NCBI GenBank assembly: GCA_032622095.1
Contig: CP136061.1
Coordinates: 4,458,505 to 4,522,504, forward strand
From: Siphonodentalium dalli
Lineage: Eukaryota; Mollusca; Scaphopoda; Gadilida; Siphonodentaliidae
Reading direction: 5' to 3'
Length of the DNA stretch: 64,000 nt
Below the pieces are notes generated by a model. That model ran no database searches. It was given only the letters and a program-made list of their open reading frames with translations, and had not been told where the DNA came from. The translations under genes were made by a program, and so were the position numbers. This document shows, piece after piece, positions 32,187 through 43,510 of the stretch (the stretch's first letter is position 1; every line of letters starts with the position of its first letter).

Positions 32187-33629
32187 ATGTCTAATGTGCG
32201 CCATCTATGTATATCATTATTGTTTGTATTCATATTCGATTACCGTACACGAAATCAATACCATACCAGCTTATCGTATCCCACCAAGCTTAAATATATG
32301 GAGAACATGACATTAAATTTCCTTACCTGGAATTGTACGGGAATTATGTCATCAGGTGCATATATCACAGAACTAATGAGAAATGGTCATTATGACATTA
32401 TGGGTCTAAGTGAGCATTGGTTATACCAAACCAATGTATATTTTCTCGGAATGCTGGGTTCCAATAATGAATATCATGCTGTCTGCGATTATAGCCAACA
32501 AGTTCCCATCCATACCATAAAGCCAGGTAGACCCAAGGGTGGTGTGGCACTAATGTGGAACAACAGGCTGTCACACTGTATATGTCCGCTTGACATAGCA
32601 GATGATCGCATCATCGGGATTCAATTAAAGCTGCCAGGTGGGAGCTATTTGTATATCTTCCAAGTTTACTTACCATCCACGAATTATCCCGCTGAAGAAT
32701 ATATAGCATATATAAATACGCTTAGAGATATATGCGATATATATAAAATACACGGTAACCTCATCATAATGGGCGATCTAAATGGTAATTTCGATAAATC
32801 AGATAAGCGAAACTCAGCATTCATTAAATTTGTTAAAGCCCTTGAATTGAAATCAGCCAATTATGAGATATCGCCTCGAGCTACTTGTTTACCATTTGGC
32901 CAGAGAGGCAAAAATAACGGCACAATAATCGACCATATATTGATACCTGATATATTCATACATTTTGTACGCAGTATTGATGTAATGGACGATAACTCTA
33001 TAGATGTGTCAAATCATCGTCCAATATCCGCAAATATTTCTTTGCCCGTAGATGATCGCACCATCGGAGGGCTAGATGCTAATGCTGATGGTGGGATCGA
33101 CTGGAAGCGAGTGAGATCTCACCCAGAAATAATCGAAGAGTATCAGAGATATCTTGATACTGAAATTATCAAAGTAAAAAACCGAGACCCCAATTTGTAT
33201 CGAATTGACGCAGTATGTAGATATGCAGAAATCGTACAAGCAATTGCAAACGCATCGGTTGCGTGTTTTCCTCGTAAACGTTTCAAACGAAATCTTAAAC
33301 CCTTCTGGAATGATGAGTTAAAAGCGTTACACGAAAAAATACGTGCACATCGGAGAAAATGGATAGAGTCAGGAAGACCCAGAGAACAAAACGAACTCGA
33401 TTTCGGAACTTATGTTGAGTATAAAGATGCCAAATGCAACTTTCGTAGACTCTATAGGAGAGCATCTCATAAACACATGACAGAAGTGGTAAACGAAATA
33501 GATGAACGCGCTGAGGTCGACCAAGATTACCTTTTCCGCATGTTAAACGCGAAAACAAAAACTTACACGCTAACAAAAATCCATTTTTCGTACACAATGG
33601 AACTGTTCTTCGTGAGGAATCTGAAATAA
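32187..33629 (+). CDS. LINE endonuclease (ORF2 N-terminal part)
   Basis: An APE-like endonuclease: FLTWNCTGI (metal-binding Asn), IMGLSEHWL (Glu), then YLPSTN, IIMGDLNGNFD (Asp-Leu-Asn), and IDHILIPD with SNHRPISANI (Asp and His of the catalytic end). The likely start is MENMTLNFLT at about 32298 rather than the first Met. After the nuclease comes the linker leading to RT. The frame closes at 33629, but RT-domain homology (NPFFVHNGTVLREESEITEG) is already present from about 33570 in the next frame, so a single 1-bp change near 33555-33575 separates the two halves of ORF2. Confidence 0.88.
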   Translation: MSNVRHLCISLLFVFIFDYRTRNQYHTSLSYPTKLKYMENMTLNFLTWNCTGIMSSGAYITELMRNGHYDIMGLSEHWLYQTNVYFLGMLGSNNEYHAVCDYSQQVPIHTIKPGRPKGGVALMWNNRLSHCICPLDIADDRIIGIQLKLPGGSYLYIFQVYLPSTNYPAEEYIAYINTLRDICDIYKIHGNLIIMGDLNGNFDKSDKRNSAFIKFVKALELKSANYEISPRATCLPFGQRGKNNGTIIDHILIPDIFIHFVRSIDVMDDNSIDVSNHRPISANISLPVDDRTIGGLDANADGGIDWKRVRSHPEIIEEYQRYLDTEIIKVKNRDPNLYRIDAVCRYAEIVQAIANASVACFPRKRFKRNLKPFWNDELKALHEKIRAHRRKWIESGRPREQNELDFGTYVEYKDAKCNFRRLYRRASHKHMTEVVNEIDERAEVDQDYLFRMLNAKTKTYTLTKIHFSYTMELFFVRNLK

Positions 33630-35815
33630 CTGAAGGTTGGGCGACATACTTCGAAAATCTCTACTCGCCGTTATATCAACCGAGCTTTGACTCAGTACAA
33701 TTTAATCGTGTTAATTCTTTTGTTGACCGAGAAGTGACCAATACAAGTGAAAGTAAAATTGACAAGAATATCATATTCCCGGTAACAGCCAGCGAACTGG
33801 CTGATATTTGTCGAAATCTTAATCGCGGTAAAGCAGCAGGGTGGGATCTCATCGCAAACGAACATATTATATATGGTGGTCCTGTGTTAATCCAGGCGGT
33901 GTCAGACCTACTTACTGATATTATTACAGAACAGACAGTCCCTGAACATATGAAGCGCGGCGTTATTATTACTTTATATAAAGGAGGGTCCAAACCAAAA
34001 ACAGATTATGATAGTTATAGAGCAATCACATTGATGCCTGTACTTTACAAAATACTTGAAAAAATAATCCAGACTCGATTAGAGCGATATACACCATACT
34101 TACTCGAAGTTAACCCATTGCAGCACGGATTCCAAAAAGGAATAAGTGCAAACATGACCTCCTACTTGATGAGAGAATGCATTTCATACGTATCCGAAAG
34201 CAAACAAAATTTGTATTCGTGTTTCCTCGATGTGTGGAAGGCCTTTGACACCGTCTGGGTAAATGGTCTATTGTACAAACTTTACGAACGCGGGGTACAG
34301 GGACATTTGTTCACATTATTATACAGCCTTTTGACAAATGTATCATGTTCAGTTCGATACCAACATACTTCATCTCAGTGGTTTAAAGTATTACAGGGAG
34401 CTAGACAAGGAAGTATATTATCGCCATTTTACTATATGATTTACGTAGACGAATTGATCAATCAATTAGCCAGCTCAGGATATGGACTACAAATGTTGGG
34501 CATAAATTGCACCAGCCCTACACACGCGGACGATATGGTGTTATTGTCCCTCAGTAAAAAGGGATTACAAAAACTTTGTGAAATATGCGTTTCTTACAGT
34601 AACACATGGAGGTACAGATATAACCCCAATAAATGTTGTATAATTGTTTTTAATGAGACAAAAGCGAATTATACTCGTCAAAATCGCACATGGAATCTAG
34701 GGGAATCGCAGATCAGGGAGGATACGCGAACAACTCATCTGGGGATACCACTCGATAAATACGATTTCAACGGTGCCTTTGTTGAAAATATTTGCGAAAA
34801 AACTAGAAGTACATTTATGATGCTCACAAATGCTGGTATTCATCCGGGTGGTATAACTCCAAAGAGTTGTTCGATTATCTACTCGTCTGTGGTACTTCCG
34901 AGGGGATTGTACGGTTCTGAATTACTTTGGAATTTGTGCCAGAATAACCGTGATCGTCTAGAAAGAACACACCGATTTTGCGTTAAATTTTTCCAGGGTC
35001 TACATACACGCACAAAGACAGAAATAGCCCTTGGGTTAGTCGGTCTGCCTCCACTCATGTCTTTAATCGATAAACTCAAACTATCATTCTTTGGCTCGCT
35101 GTGTAATCTGTCGCAAAACAAAACTGTTAAATCTATTTTCTTAACCCATTTGTATCAATATGTCGTGGGGTGCTCAGAGATAAGTGATAAAAATTTCATA
35201 GCTGACATGATTACAACACTCCAGAAATATAACATGGTCGACTACCTGATAACTTTTTTTGATTTACACAAATTCCCGAATAAACTAACATGGAAAAATA
35301 TATTGAGAGACAAATGGAAAATCGGGTGTTCTGAAGAGTGGACAGCAATTATAAATGGCGACAATAGACTTGCTCGTTTCGCTGCCATACAACAAGAATT
35401 AACCATCTCTCATCTTTGGGGAAAATGTCGATGCTTCCCAAAATATAAATCATCGTACACGCTTGTTGCTCGCCTTATGGCTATGTTACCTGGTGAGAAA
35501 CAGGTATGTCCTCTCTGCAGTCGCGAACACAGCGACGTTGTTAAACATACCATATGTGAATGCACGTCAATAACATCGGAGAGGAACCTTGTGGAATTCG
35601 ACATTTTGAACAACTTTGATATCGAATTCTACCTAAAATTCGATAAACTGAGTCCAGAATCTAAAACTCGACTTTTTCTTTCTGGATTATCAGATTTTAT
35701 GACGATTCCACTGGAATATACGGAAGACCCAATTAATTTTTTTGTTAAAAAGTCCGCTGATCTATGGAAACGCTATGTTGACTTAATAATATTATCTGAG
35801 AATGCAACGAATTAA
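33570..35815 (+). CDS. LINE reverse transcriptase (ORF2 C-terminal part)
   Basis: Reverse transcriptase with visible fingers/palm motifs: GKAAGWDLI, YRAITLMPVLYKILEKI, HGFQKG, motif A FLDVWKAFDTVW, motif B GARQGSILSPFYYMIYVDEL, and the catalytic THADDMVLLS. The thumb and C-terminal region follow, with a zinc knuckle CPLC...HTICEC near the end. No RNase H domain follows. The first Met in frame is at 33734, but the frame is open and homologous from about 33570, consistent with an ancestral single ORF2. The enzyme copies element RNA at the nicked target. Confidence 0.92.
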
Positions 35816-36329
35816 GCGACATTATCAGCTCCAGCACGTCAGTGAAGGTTGACATATTCAATATACAACTAAAGGAAATATACATGCATACATGTATTAT
35901 AACAGCTATGTTCGGTGGGCGTTATTCGCAAATACCACACACTTATGGCACCAAATGGTCGCAAAACATTGAGGTTGTTTTCGGCGATACGTTTACCCGA
36001 TAATGCTTGGATTACATTTACATCGACAATCATTTTATGTATATGTGCATGTAGATCATGCATTATAGATTCGTGTAAGCTCACATGGTGCATACAATGT
36101 GTATGTAATCGATCATGACCGCGCCAATGTTCTACTTGCATTGTATCCCTAACATACTTGTGTAAATTTCCGAATCTGATTATGTATGTCTTACATTTTG
36201 CTGCACTCCGATTGGAGATGTCATGAACTTATATTGACATCTTGGCCTAATCTGTGCTAGACCGGAGTAGCATCCATGCATGGTGTGTAGTAATACTCGA
36301 TAGTTGTGTGAGTGTATGTGGGCTAAGGT

Positions 36330-36422
36330 GTGTGTGCGAGATATATATATATGTATATGTGTGTATATGTGTATGTATATGTATGCATGTATGTGTGTAT
36401 ATATATATGTATATGTATGTAC

Positions 36423-36485
<63 letters not shown>

Positions 36486-36628
36486 GGTATATGTATATGT
36501 ATGTGGGGATATATATATGTGTGTATATATGTGTGTTTGTATATGTATGAGTGTGTATGTATGTATGTATATATATATATATATAATATATGTATATATG
36601 TATATGTATATATACATATATATAGAGG

Positions 36629-36660
<32 letters not shown>

Positions 36661-36662
36661 TG
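36330..36662. repeat. (TA/TG)n and (GA)n microsatellite
   Basis: Long alternating TA and TG runs, ending in GAGAGA. Translated frames of YIYI or CICMY type here are artefacts. It lies inside the 3' UTR of the LINE. Confidence 0.95.
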
Positions 36663-36872
36663 TCAGGCACGCTTTGAAATAAGAATTGTTCGATTTACAA
36701 TATTGCTATATTTTTATCATTTCATTGTGAATAAATAATATATGGCGCTATGTCCTATGTGCTTATATTGCCATTTTTTGGTTGATATATTTGTTTTTGT
36801 GTGAATTAATTGTATATGTATCAATGATCTCCCATGAGGAGGAAATAAAGATATATATATATATATATATTA

Positions 36873-37135
36873 TTAACTTAAGGGAGGTGATGTGGTATAA
36901 CTGTACCACGTGTACCGTATTATTAACTTAGTATGAGTCCTGGGATATTTCAGAACTTAGAAATATGATTTTACTACTGGTACTTAGAGTAATTAAGTGC
37001 ATTTAGGGATAGACTATGATACGATTGGTAAGATTAGTTTATAGAATTGATGTAAATCCATACGTCGGCGCCTGATAACTTATTCATAGCCGCTCGTTGC
37101 AAATAGAGATATAGTGGTGTTCTGGATACGCAAGG
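36873..37135. other. unique spacer
   Basis: Non-coding DNA between the LINE tail and the inverted-repeat element. The 6-mer GCAAGG at 37130-37135 is a candidate target duplication for that element. Confidence 0.4.
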
Positions 37136-37681
37136 TGATGATGATAAGGCCCCCAGTTGGTGGTATTTCAGGAACGATAACTCTATCCGAAGTACACGAC
37201 CTATATTCTCAGCAGTACTCCTGTTGGTGTTAGTCTAGACAGTTTGACCTATATTCTCCGCCCACGCATTGCATCATGGTTTATGTGTATACCGGTTGGG
37301 CATGTCCAAAAAATTTCAAAAACTTCAAAAATTTCAAAAACTTCAAAAATTTCAAAAATTTTAAATTTTTCAAAAACTTCAAAAACTTCAAAAATTTCAC
37401 AAATTTCACAAATTTCACAGATTTCAAAAAAATTCAAAAATTAAACAAAATTCAGGATTTAGTCATAAATGTGACCCGCCATATCAAATCCAGTCGGAAG
37501 TCGGGATTTGTTTATCCTGTGCCAATGCATTCTCTTATATATGCGAGTCGACAAGCCGCCGGCGGCGGCGGCGGCGGCGGCCGTAATGCGCATGTCAACG
37601 CCGCTGCAACCGGCGGCGGCGGCGGCAGCAACTAAATAATCCTATGGCATGCAAAGAAATTGGCGGCGGCGGCGGTGTTTG

Positions 37682-37737
<56 letters not shown>

Positions 37738-38046
37738 ATTGATATTAATATGTTTGCCAATAATTTACACATCCATGAACCTATCTGAAAACATTATGGT
37801 TCATTGTCAACATTTTTGACGAGTAATGGTCAATATTTAGACATGTGTATGCCGCTCTCACCCCCCTCCCCTCCGCGCGCGCGCCAATTTCACCAAAGAA
37901 CAATGTCGGCACATTTAACATCTAAAATTAGAAATGAAACGTGTCGGAACACGTTAATATCATGCATTTTGATTGGTTAGCTGGCTCAACATAATAAAGG
38001 GACTGCTGATATTTTATGTCTGACGTAGAAGGGAAAAAAAATAATA

Positions 38047-38475
38047 ATGGATACACAGCTCAAGAAATTGAACAGTATGGAAGTTGGCGCAGTTACGAAA
38101 TATTTGATGAAAAGTTATGTCAGACATATCATTCTGAGAAACGGCTTTCATTACCCAGACACTAATAACTTTTATTTAGATTTAGATGAAATACGCGACT
38201 GTACCAGAAGAATACTTCAACAGCTGGAAAATTATAACATGTGGCTGTTAAATGAGCTGACAGGGAAATTGGACAGTTACGATAGGGATCATTTTCCCTA
38301 TATATTTAGTGACTTGTTGGACAATATATTTCGGGAAGATGGCCCCTACACATGGGAGAGAATAATGGCTGCATTCCTGTTCACAGGAAAAATGTGTTTA
38401 AAAGCATACAAAGACAACGACTTCTCATTGGTCAGCGAAATTGTGCAATGGGCACACACTATCGTGACATTATAA
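38047..38475 (+). CDS. Bcl-2-family-like protein
   Basis: A 142-residue helical protein. Residues 102-116 (TWERIMAAFLFTGKM) match the BH1 box (NWGRIVAFFxFGG) very well, preceded by FSDLLDNIFREDG like the family's FxxVxxELFRDG. The N-terminal AVTKYLMKSYVRHIILRNGF matches the BH4/helix-1 pattern, and LDEIRDCTRRILQQL (45-60) sits where BH3 is expected but lacks its Gly-Asp. The frame has no BH2 box or membrane anchor. DNA just downstream still resembles a BH2 box (W...REGSWDNFF), so this copy may be broken. Family members set the threshold for mitochondrial apoptosis. It lies alone between the two inverted arms. Confidence 0.72.
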   Translation: MDTQLKKLNSMEVGAVTKYLMKSYVRHIILRNGFHYPDTNNFYLDLDEIRDCTRRILQQLENYNMWLLNELTGKLDSYDRDHFPYIFSDLLDNIFREDGPYTWERIMAAFLFTGKMCLKAYKDNDFSLVSEIVQWAHTIVTL

Positions 38476-38812
38476 ACTGACCAATGGGTCGAACGGGAAG
38501 GCAGTTGGGATAATTTCTTCCAGGAATGTCTAAATATTGACAATTACTAGTCAAAAATGTTGACAATGAACCATAATGTTTTCAGATCGGTTCATGGATG
38601 TGTAAATTATTGGCAAACATATTAATATCAATTGTGTGTATATATATATATATATATCCGCAAACGCCGCCGCCGACGCCGGCGGCGGCGCCGCCAATTT
38701 CTTTGCATGCCATAGGATTATGTAGTTGCCGCCGCCGCCGCCGCCGCCGGCGGCAGCGGCGTTGACATGCGCATTACGGCCGCCGCCGCCGGCGGCTGGT
38801 CAACTCGCATAT

Positions 38813-39433
38813 ATAAGAGAATGCACTGGCACAGAATAAAAAAATCCCGACTTCCGACTGGATTTGATATGGCGGGTCACATTTATGACTAAATCCTGAA
38901 TTTTGTTTAAGTTTTTTGAAATTTGTGAAATTTGTGAAATTTGTGAAGTTTTTGAAATTTTTGAAGTTTTTGAAATTTTTGAATTTTTTTGAATTTTTTG
39001 AAATTTTTGAAATTGTTTGAACTTTTTGAAATTTTTGAAATTTTTTGGACATGCCCAACCGGTATACACATAGACCATGCTGCAATGCGTGGGCGGAGAA
39101 TATAGGTCAAACTGTCTAGACTAACACTATGTCGACTCGAAAAAATATAAGAGAATGCACTGGCACAGGATAAAAAAATCCCGACTTCCGACTGGATTTG
39201 ATATGGCGGGTCACATTTATGACTAAATCCTGAATTTTGTTTAAGTTTTTTGAAATTTGTGAAATTTGTGAAGTTTTTGAAGTTTTTGAAATTTTTGAAG
39301 TTTTTGAAATTTTTGAATTTTTTTGAAATTTTTGAAATTTTTGAAATTTTTTGGACATGCCCAACCGGTATACACATATACCATGATGCAATGCGTGGGC
39401 GGAGAATATAGGTCAAACTGTCTAGACTAACAC
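38813..39433 (-). repeat. direct duplication inside the right arm
   Basis: A module of about 310 bp (a GAGAATGCACTGGCACAG start, a (TTTTTGAAA/G)n tract, then ATGCCCAACCGGTATACACA) occurs twice in the right arm but once in the left arm. This explains why the right arm is about 290 bp longer. The AAATTT/CTTCAAAAA tract is open in several frames at once, so its translations are not evidence for protein. Confidence 0.8.
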
Positions 39434-39527
39434 CAACAGGAGTACTGCTGAGAATATAGGTCGTGTACTTCGGATAGAGTTATCGTTCCTGAAATACCAC
39501 CAACTGGGGGCCTTATCATCAGCAAGG

Positions 39528-41447
39528 AGTGTAAACTAGAAAGTAATATGTTAATACAATAGGACAAGTTACTGACTTATGCAGAAATATATTGGATCAA
39601 TTCCTCTGGTAGCAGAACAATTACCGGAGCGTTTGACCGACGGCTTGATATTCCGAAGGTCCGTTAGTCGGAAGGTTCAATTGTTGGGTTGAAAATATAC
39701 ACTGCGAATACAGTCAAAATGATTCCATAGTCCGATATTCTGAGAGTGATTTGAATGAAGTGAAATAAATCAATGAAATAACTAGAAATAACGAGACAAA
39801 GGGTCACATGCAAATGTGAACACTACCATGGCAACGTATATAAATGTGAATACTACCATGTCGACGCATATAAATGTGAACACTACCACGTCGACGCATA
39901 TAAACATTTATCACATAAGTAGCCCCTACATCCGGCCTAATATTATTTAGTAAGATACACGGGTATTATCGGCACACACATTGATATAAGAGCTTAGCGC
40001 AATGATAACGATGTCAATGCCGGAAGTTTAGTATTATGTTAATTAGAATATAATTATGATATTCAATTCGTGTTGGGCTATTTGGTGTTGGCTGTGAGAT
40101 AAGCAAGGTAAAACACTTTTGTTAGCACGAAAAGACACATTTATAATGCAACTATATTATGTCTTGAAGGTGTATTTACTTCCTCTTTGGTTGTGATAAG
40201 GGTATCAATACTAATGTTGGTTAAGCCCAACCGTTTCAATATCGTTTTCCTCCCTTGGTAAAATGTGATTATGTGGTAACGTGGATCTCAAATGCACTCA
40301 GTTCATAAATTGTGTATATAATTGCGACTAATCAGACATCCTGTATATATCACATACATGTAGCTGAGTCGAATGGCACACATATTTCTGTCAGTTTTAT
40401 TTTTGACAATGTTCGATGAAGACATATGTTAACAACCTGGACTATTTATTTGTAATTGGAGTGGTTGCCTTGATATTTTGGTTTTATGGTGGCGGAATTA
40501 ATGAATTTGTTTAATTGTTATCACCTGAATAGCACTGTTAGTATATATTGTTGTCTGGTCAATTGCTATCAAAAGGTAACTTGTCTGACATACGATATAT
40601 GAAGAGGGAATTTGCTATATCATGCGAGGTAGCTATGTCTCATATTAATCTTTCAAACTGAGTTCTCCCTTTTGAATGACATAAACTAATGTATGTATGC
40701 GCACGAGCTCTGATGCGTATTATATATACACACTAACATGTGTATACGCTGCCTGGGTTCAGAAAGATTTATATATTAAGTCAGGCGGCATTTAAAATTA
40801 TGTGAATCAGCGAACAGATGACATGACCTGCTGCCAAGTTACATGTATCAAAGTATATCGGTACATAACATAGGCACTAACTATATATAACCATACATGT
40901 ATAGTATAAAACAACACATTTTTGAATCGAAATTCTTACCCACCTCTTGCCTATGTTTTAAAACATGTAGCACGCGTAGATGGATTACACACCAGGGAGT
41001 ATTTGCATTGATATGGTAAAACTCTCTTAGAAAGTATAAAATGGAACAAAATACTCCTTACTGGAAATATTAATTGTTTTTGAATCATCATTTAAACACA
41101 TAATCTTGACTAAGTTGTGTGGGTATAAATTTGAATTAAATATATGGTATTTTCTAAGGTGTTACTAGTTAAATGTCTTTGTGTTTTGTCCCTAAATAGT
41201 TGCACTCAACTTGTGTTACATGATGCGTATCTATATTCTTCATAATCACATACCTACCACAATGTTACTAATTTGACCAATCTTATATATGAAACTGGGA
41301 GAGCCCCGAGTTCTGCACGGCGTATCCATTGAATAGCATCCATACTCATGGAAATCTTCTGTAAGAGCCCAAAATCTAACAAAATTACTGTATTGTCTGT
41401 GTTGATATCAATTCAGTTAAATGTATTTGTCACATACTTATGGTTAA
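39528..41447. other. largely unique non-coding DNA
   Basis: I find no gene. There are three short tandem copies of a 33-bp phrase (ATAAATGTGAACACTACCA, then GTCGACGCAT) at about 39810-39905. Confidence 0.4.
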
Positions 41448-41760
41448 GGGATCGCGGTGTGGCTCGGTCGGTAAGGGGTACATATCCAAAGCTATTCGCC
41501 CTTCAGTGATGGCGATACGGGTTCAAATCCACATGTTTTCATATTGGACTTTGTAACTCGAAATCGTTATATGGTAGAGTTGCCATTTACTCGCCGATTG
41601 CCGGTGGTTTGCCGCCCATGGTCGAATAGTTAATCAGCCATTGAAATCACTCTTATATTAGCCGGAAGTGTGTGGATATCCTCCACGACTAAAACTGGCA
41701 ATGTCGTGATATGGCCTTAGTTGATGAAAGCGACATTAAACCTCAATCAATCAATCGATC
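41448..41760 (+). mobile_element. full-length tRNA-derived SINE
   Basis: An A box (TGGCTCGGTCGG at 41460-41471) and a B box (GGGTTCAAATCC at 41519-41530) mark a tRNA-like RNA polymerase III promoter. The body matches the minus-strand copy at 1590-1833 (CGCCGATTGCCGGTGGTTTG, AAAACTGGCAATGTCGTGAT). It ends GCGACATTAAACCTCAATCA followed by ATCA repeats. It is non-coding and would rely on a LINE for retroposition. Confidence 0.87.
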
Positions 41761-41909
41761 AACTGAGGCCAAATTGTACAAATACCGGTATTGTGAGAAA
41801 AATTTATTTAGTTATTTTTATTATTGGCTTTTTGAGAAATTGTCGTAATAAGGTATCGGTATTTGATGTGATAGCACATATACTTTAATTCGTCAACAAC
41901 ATTTAGTTA

Positions 41910-42340
41910 GATATTCAAATTCGAAAAATGGGCATAGCTCCATCATAAAAGGTCAGACTGAACCAAAATTCGAATTTGACCTGTATTTTCATGTTATTAA
42001 TCCACATAATCATTTTAATTTGATAGGTATCCATGTAATCATAACATATATTATCATCCGGATAAAAAGTTGATAAGTAACAAAACTCTGCCAGAAATGG
42101 TCGGATCGAATCAAAATTCAATGGTCGGATCGAATCCAAATTCAAACTTGGTCGGAACTTTCTCATATGAAGGCCAAATACCATGCTTCATCAAATTCTG
42201 TCAAATACTATAATTCATATTGACATCCGGACAACAATCTAATCGGCAAATTATAAGCCAAACAAGAGACATAACTCCGTCAGTACTGGTCAGAGCGAAC
42301 CTTAATTAAGACGGACGGACACCGTTCAATTCTATAGTCT
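41910..42340. repeat. diverged repeat with TGGTCGGATCGAATC phrases
   Basis: GGTCGGATCGAATCAAAATTCAA and related phrases recur at about 41950, 42100, 42125 and 42285, together with CATCCGGA(T/C)AA. The minus strand is open for 89 codons but with repeated RPxLNxDSIRP text, typical of repeats rather than a gene. Class unknown. Confidence 0.4.
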
Positions 42341-42385
42341 CCCGAAATTATTTTTCTGGCAACAATTTTAACAACCAGCATCAGA

Positions 42386-42724
42386 TCCATTCAACACAGC
42401 CACTGCCACCATATTACATTTATTACATTCGTGTTTCACTCGTATCAACACAGCCACTGACACCATATTACATTTATCACATTCGTATTTCACTCGTATC
42501 AACACAGCCACTGATACCATATTACATTTATTACACTCGTGTTTCACTCGTATCAACACAGCCACTGACACCATATTACATTTATTACATTCGTGTTTCA
42601 CTCGTATCAACACAGCCACTGACACCATATTACATTTATTACATTCGTGTTTCACTCGTATCAACACAGCCACTGACACCATATTACATTTATTACATTC
42701 GTGTTTCACTCGTATCAACACCGG
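42386..42724. repeat. 54-bp minisatellite, about six copies
   Basis: Units such as CACAGCCACTGACACCATAT followed by a TACATTTATTACATTCGTG stretch. Because 54 is a multiple of three, the minus strand stays open as 18-residue repeats (LIRVKHECNKCNMVSVAV). It lies just downstream of the SRCR exon donor, hence probably in an intron. Confidence 0.9.
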
Positions 42725-42794
42725 CCACGGGGCTCTTCAACACGATCCAATAACACATACAAGCTTCTATCCAACTGTTACATATTGTACTCAC

Positions 42795-43100
42795 CCTGGC
42801 AGTCAACTCCAGCGTCGTGCGAGTGGTAACAGATGAATGTCCGCGAATGGGAGCAATCCCATATTGCAGCCTCCTCCCCGGTACACGCGACGTCTCTCAT
42901 CCAGATAGGTCCCGTACCTTGTCCGTAGGTTGCATACCTTCTGGCGATTCCTCCTCGAAATCCCAGCATCTTGCACACGACAACTGCATCAGAGTCATCC
43001 CAATCTCCGCCTTGGCCGCATACTGTTCCCCATTGACCGTTCATATACACCTCAACTCGACCGGATGTTGTTATTGATCCACCAACCAGGCGAATGTTTT
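42795..43100 (-). CDS. SRCR-domain exon (host gene, partial)
   Basis: One complete scavenger-receptor cysteine-rich domain: IRLVGGSITTSGRVEVYMNG, WGTVC, DSDAVVVCKMLGF, GPIWMRDVACTGEE, WDCSHS, then DAGVDC. Six cysteines and LGF in place of LGC fit the group A cysteine pattern. The exon is bounded by a TTGCAG acceptor (intron side from 43101) and a G|GTGAGT donor (GTGAGT complement at 42789-42794). It is 306 bp with phase 1 at both ends, so it can be added or lost without a frame change. SRCR domains bind microbial or extracellular ligands in secreted or membrane receptors. It lies 3.3 kb downstream of the sister exon at 46398-46694. Confidence 0.9.
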
Positions 43101-43182
43101 CTGCAACTGATAAAACACACCAATTGGTCGACGTCACTCGATGTGTCGCAGTTACGACCTCATGTGAACCGATGTGCACCAT

Positions 43183-43510
43183 TACTGTCTGCTTAATATA
43201 TTAAATTCAATGTTGATGCCCGGTGTATATCGATGTATAGAGTTACTGTCTGCTTAATATATTAATTTCAATGTTGATGCCCGGTGTATATCGATGTATA
43301 GAGTTACTGTATGCATAATATATTAAATTCAATGTTGATGCCCGGTGTATATAGAAGTACATTCTTGCAGAACTGTAATAAATGGAATGCTGATGCCCGG
43401 TGTATATCGATGTACATCATTGCAGTACTGTCTGCATTATATTTTAAATTCAATGTTGATGCCCGGAGTATACCGTTGTGCAGGCTTACTGTCTGCATAA
43501 TACAATAAAT
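43183..43510. repeat. 61-bp minisatellite in SRCR intron
   Basis: About five copies of CAATGTTGATGCCCGGTGTA, TATCGATGTA, then ACTGTCTGC(T/A)TAATA. The first two repeats are 61 bp apart and later ones are more variable. Confidence 0.85.

Larger units (their letters stand above)
30480..36872 (+). mobile_element. near-complete LINE (APE-type endonuclease, no RNase H seen)
   Basis: ORF1, then an endonuclease frame and a reverse transcriptase frame, all on the plus strand and in LINE order. The 3' end is taken at ATGAGGAGGAAATAAAGATA followed by a short TA tail (about 36840-36872). Between the RT stop and that end lie about 500 bp of ordinary 3' UTR and a (TA/TG)n-(GA)n microsatellite. The 5' limit is uncertain. 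With only one frame change between the endonuclease and RT parts, it is a recent copy. Its clade was not settled; the RT and C-terminal zinc-knuckle layout fits the CR1/Jockey side of non-LTR elements. Confidence 0.9.
37136..39521. mobile_element. long-inverted-repeat element with Bcl-2-like cargo
   Basis: The left arm (about 37139-37844) and right arm (about 38526-39521) are inverted repeats. They match from the outer TGATGATAAGGCCCCCAGTT through a TTTCAAAAA(C/T)-type repeat, a (GGC)n island and a TA microsatellite to the inner CAATATTTAGACAT. GCAAGG lies just outside both ends (37130-37135 and 39522-39527), a candidate 6-bp target duplication. The 0.68-kb core holds one gene, which is Bcl-2-like. 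No transposase, integrase or capsid gene is seen, so it is a non-autonomous element of unknown class. A 6-bp duplication and arms of this length are compatible with a Polinton-related integrase in trans, but this is inference. Confidence 0.75.

Noticed and set aside
36180-36738. Long frames of Tyr-Ile or Cys-Met-Tyr repeats on both strands
   Set aside because: Produced by the TA/TG microsatellite in the LINE 3' region; all frames are open at once.
37244-37635. Repetitive NFKNFKNFK and SKTSKISKTS frames (also 38774-39416)
   Set aside because: The AAATTTCAAAAACTTC tract is open in several frames and on both strands. It is an arm repeat, not coding.
41448-41535. A functional tRNA gene
   Set aside because: A and B boxes are present but lie too far apart and no cloverleaf closes. 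It is the head of a SINE.
42368-42721. 117-codon minus-strand frame of 18-residue Cys repeats downstream of the SRCR exon
   Set aside because: Open only because the 54-bp minisatellite is a multiple of three. It lies beyond the exon's splice donor, so it is most likely intronic.
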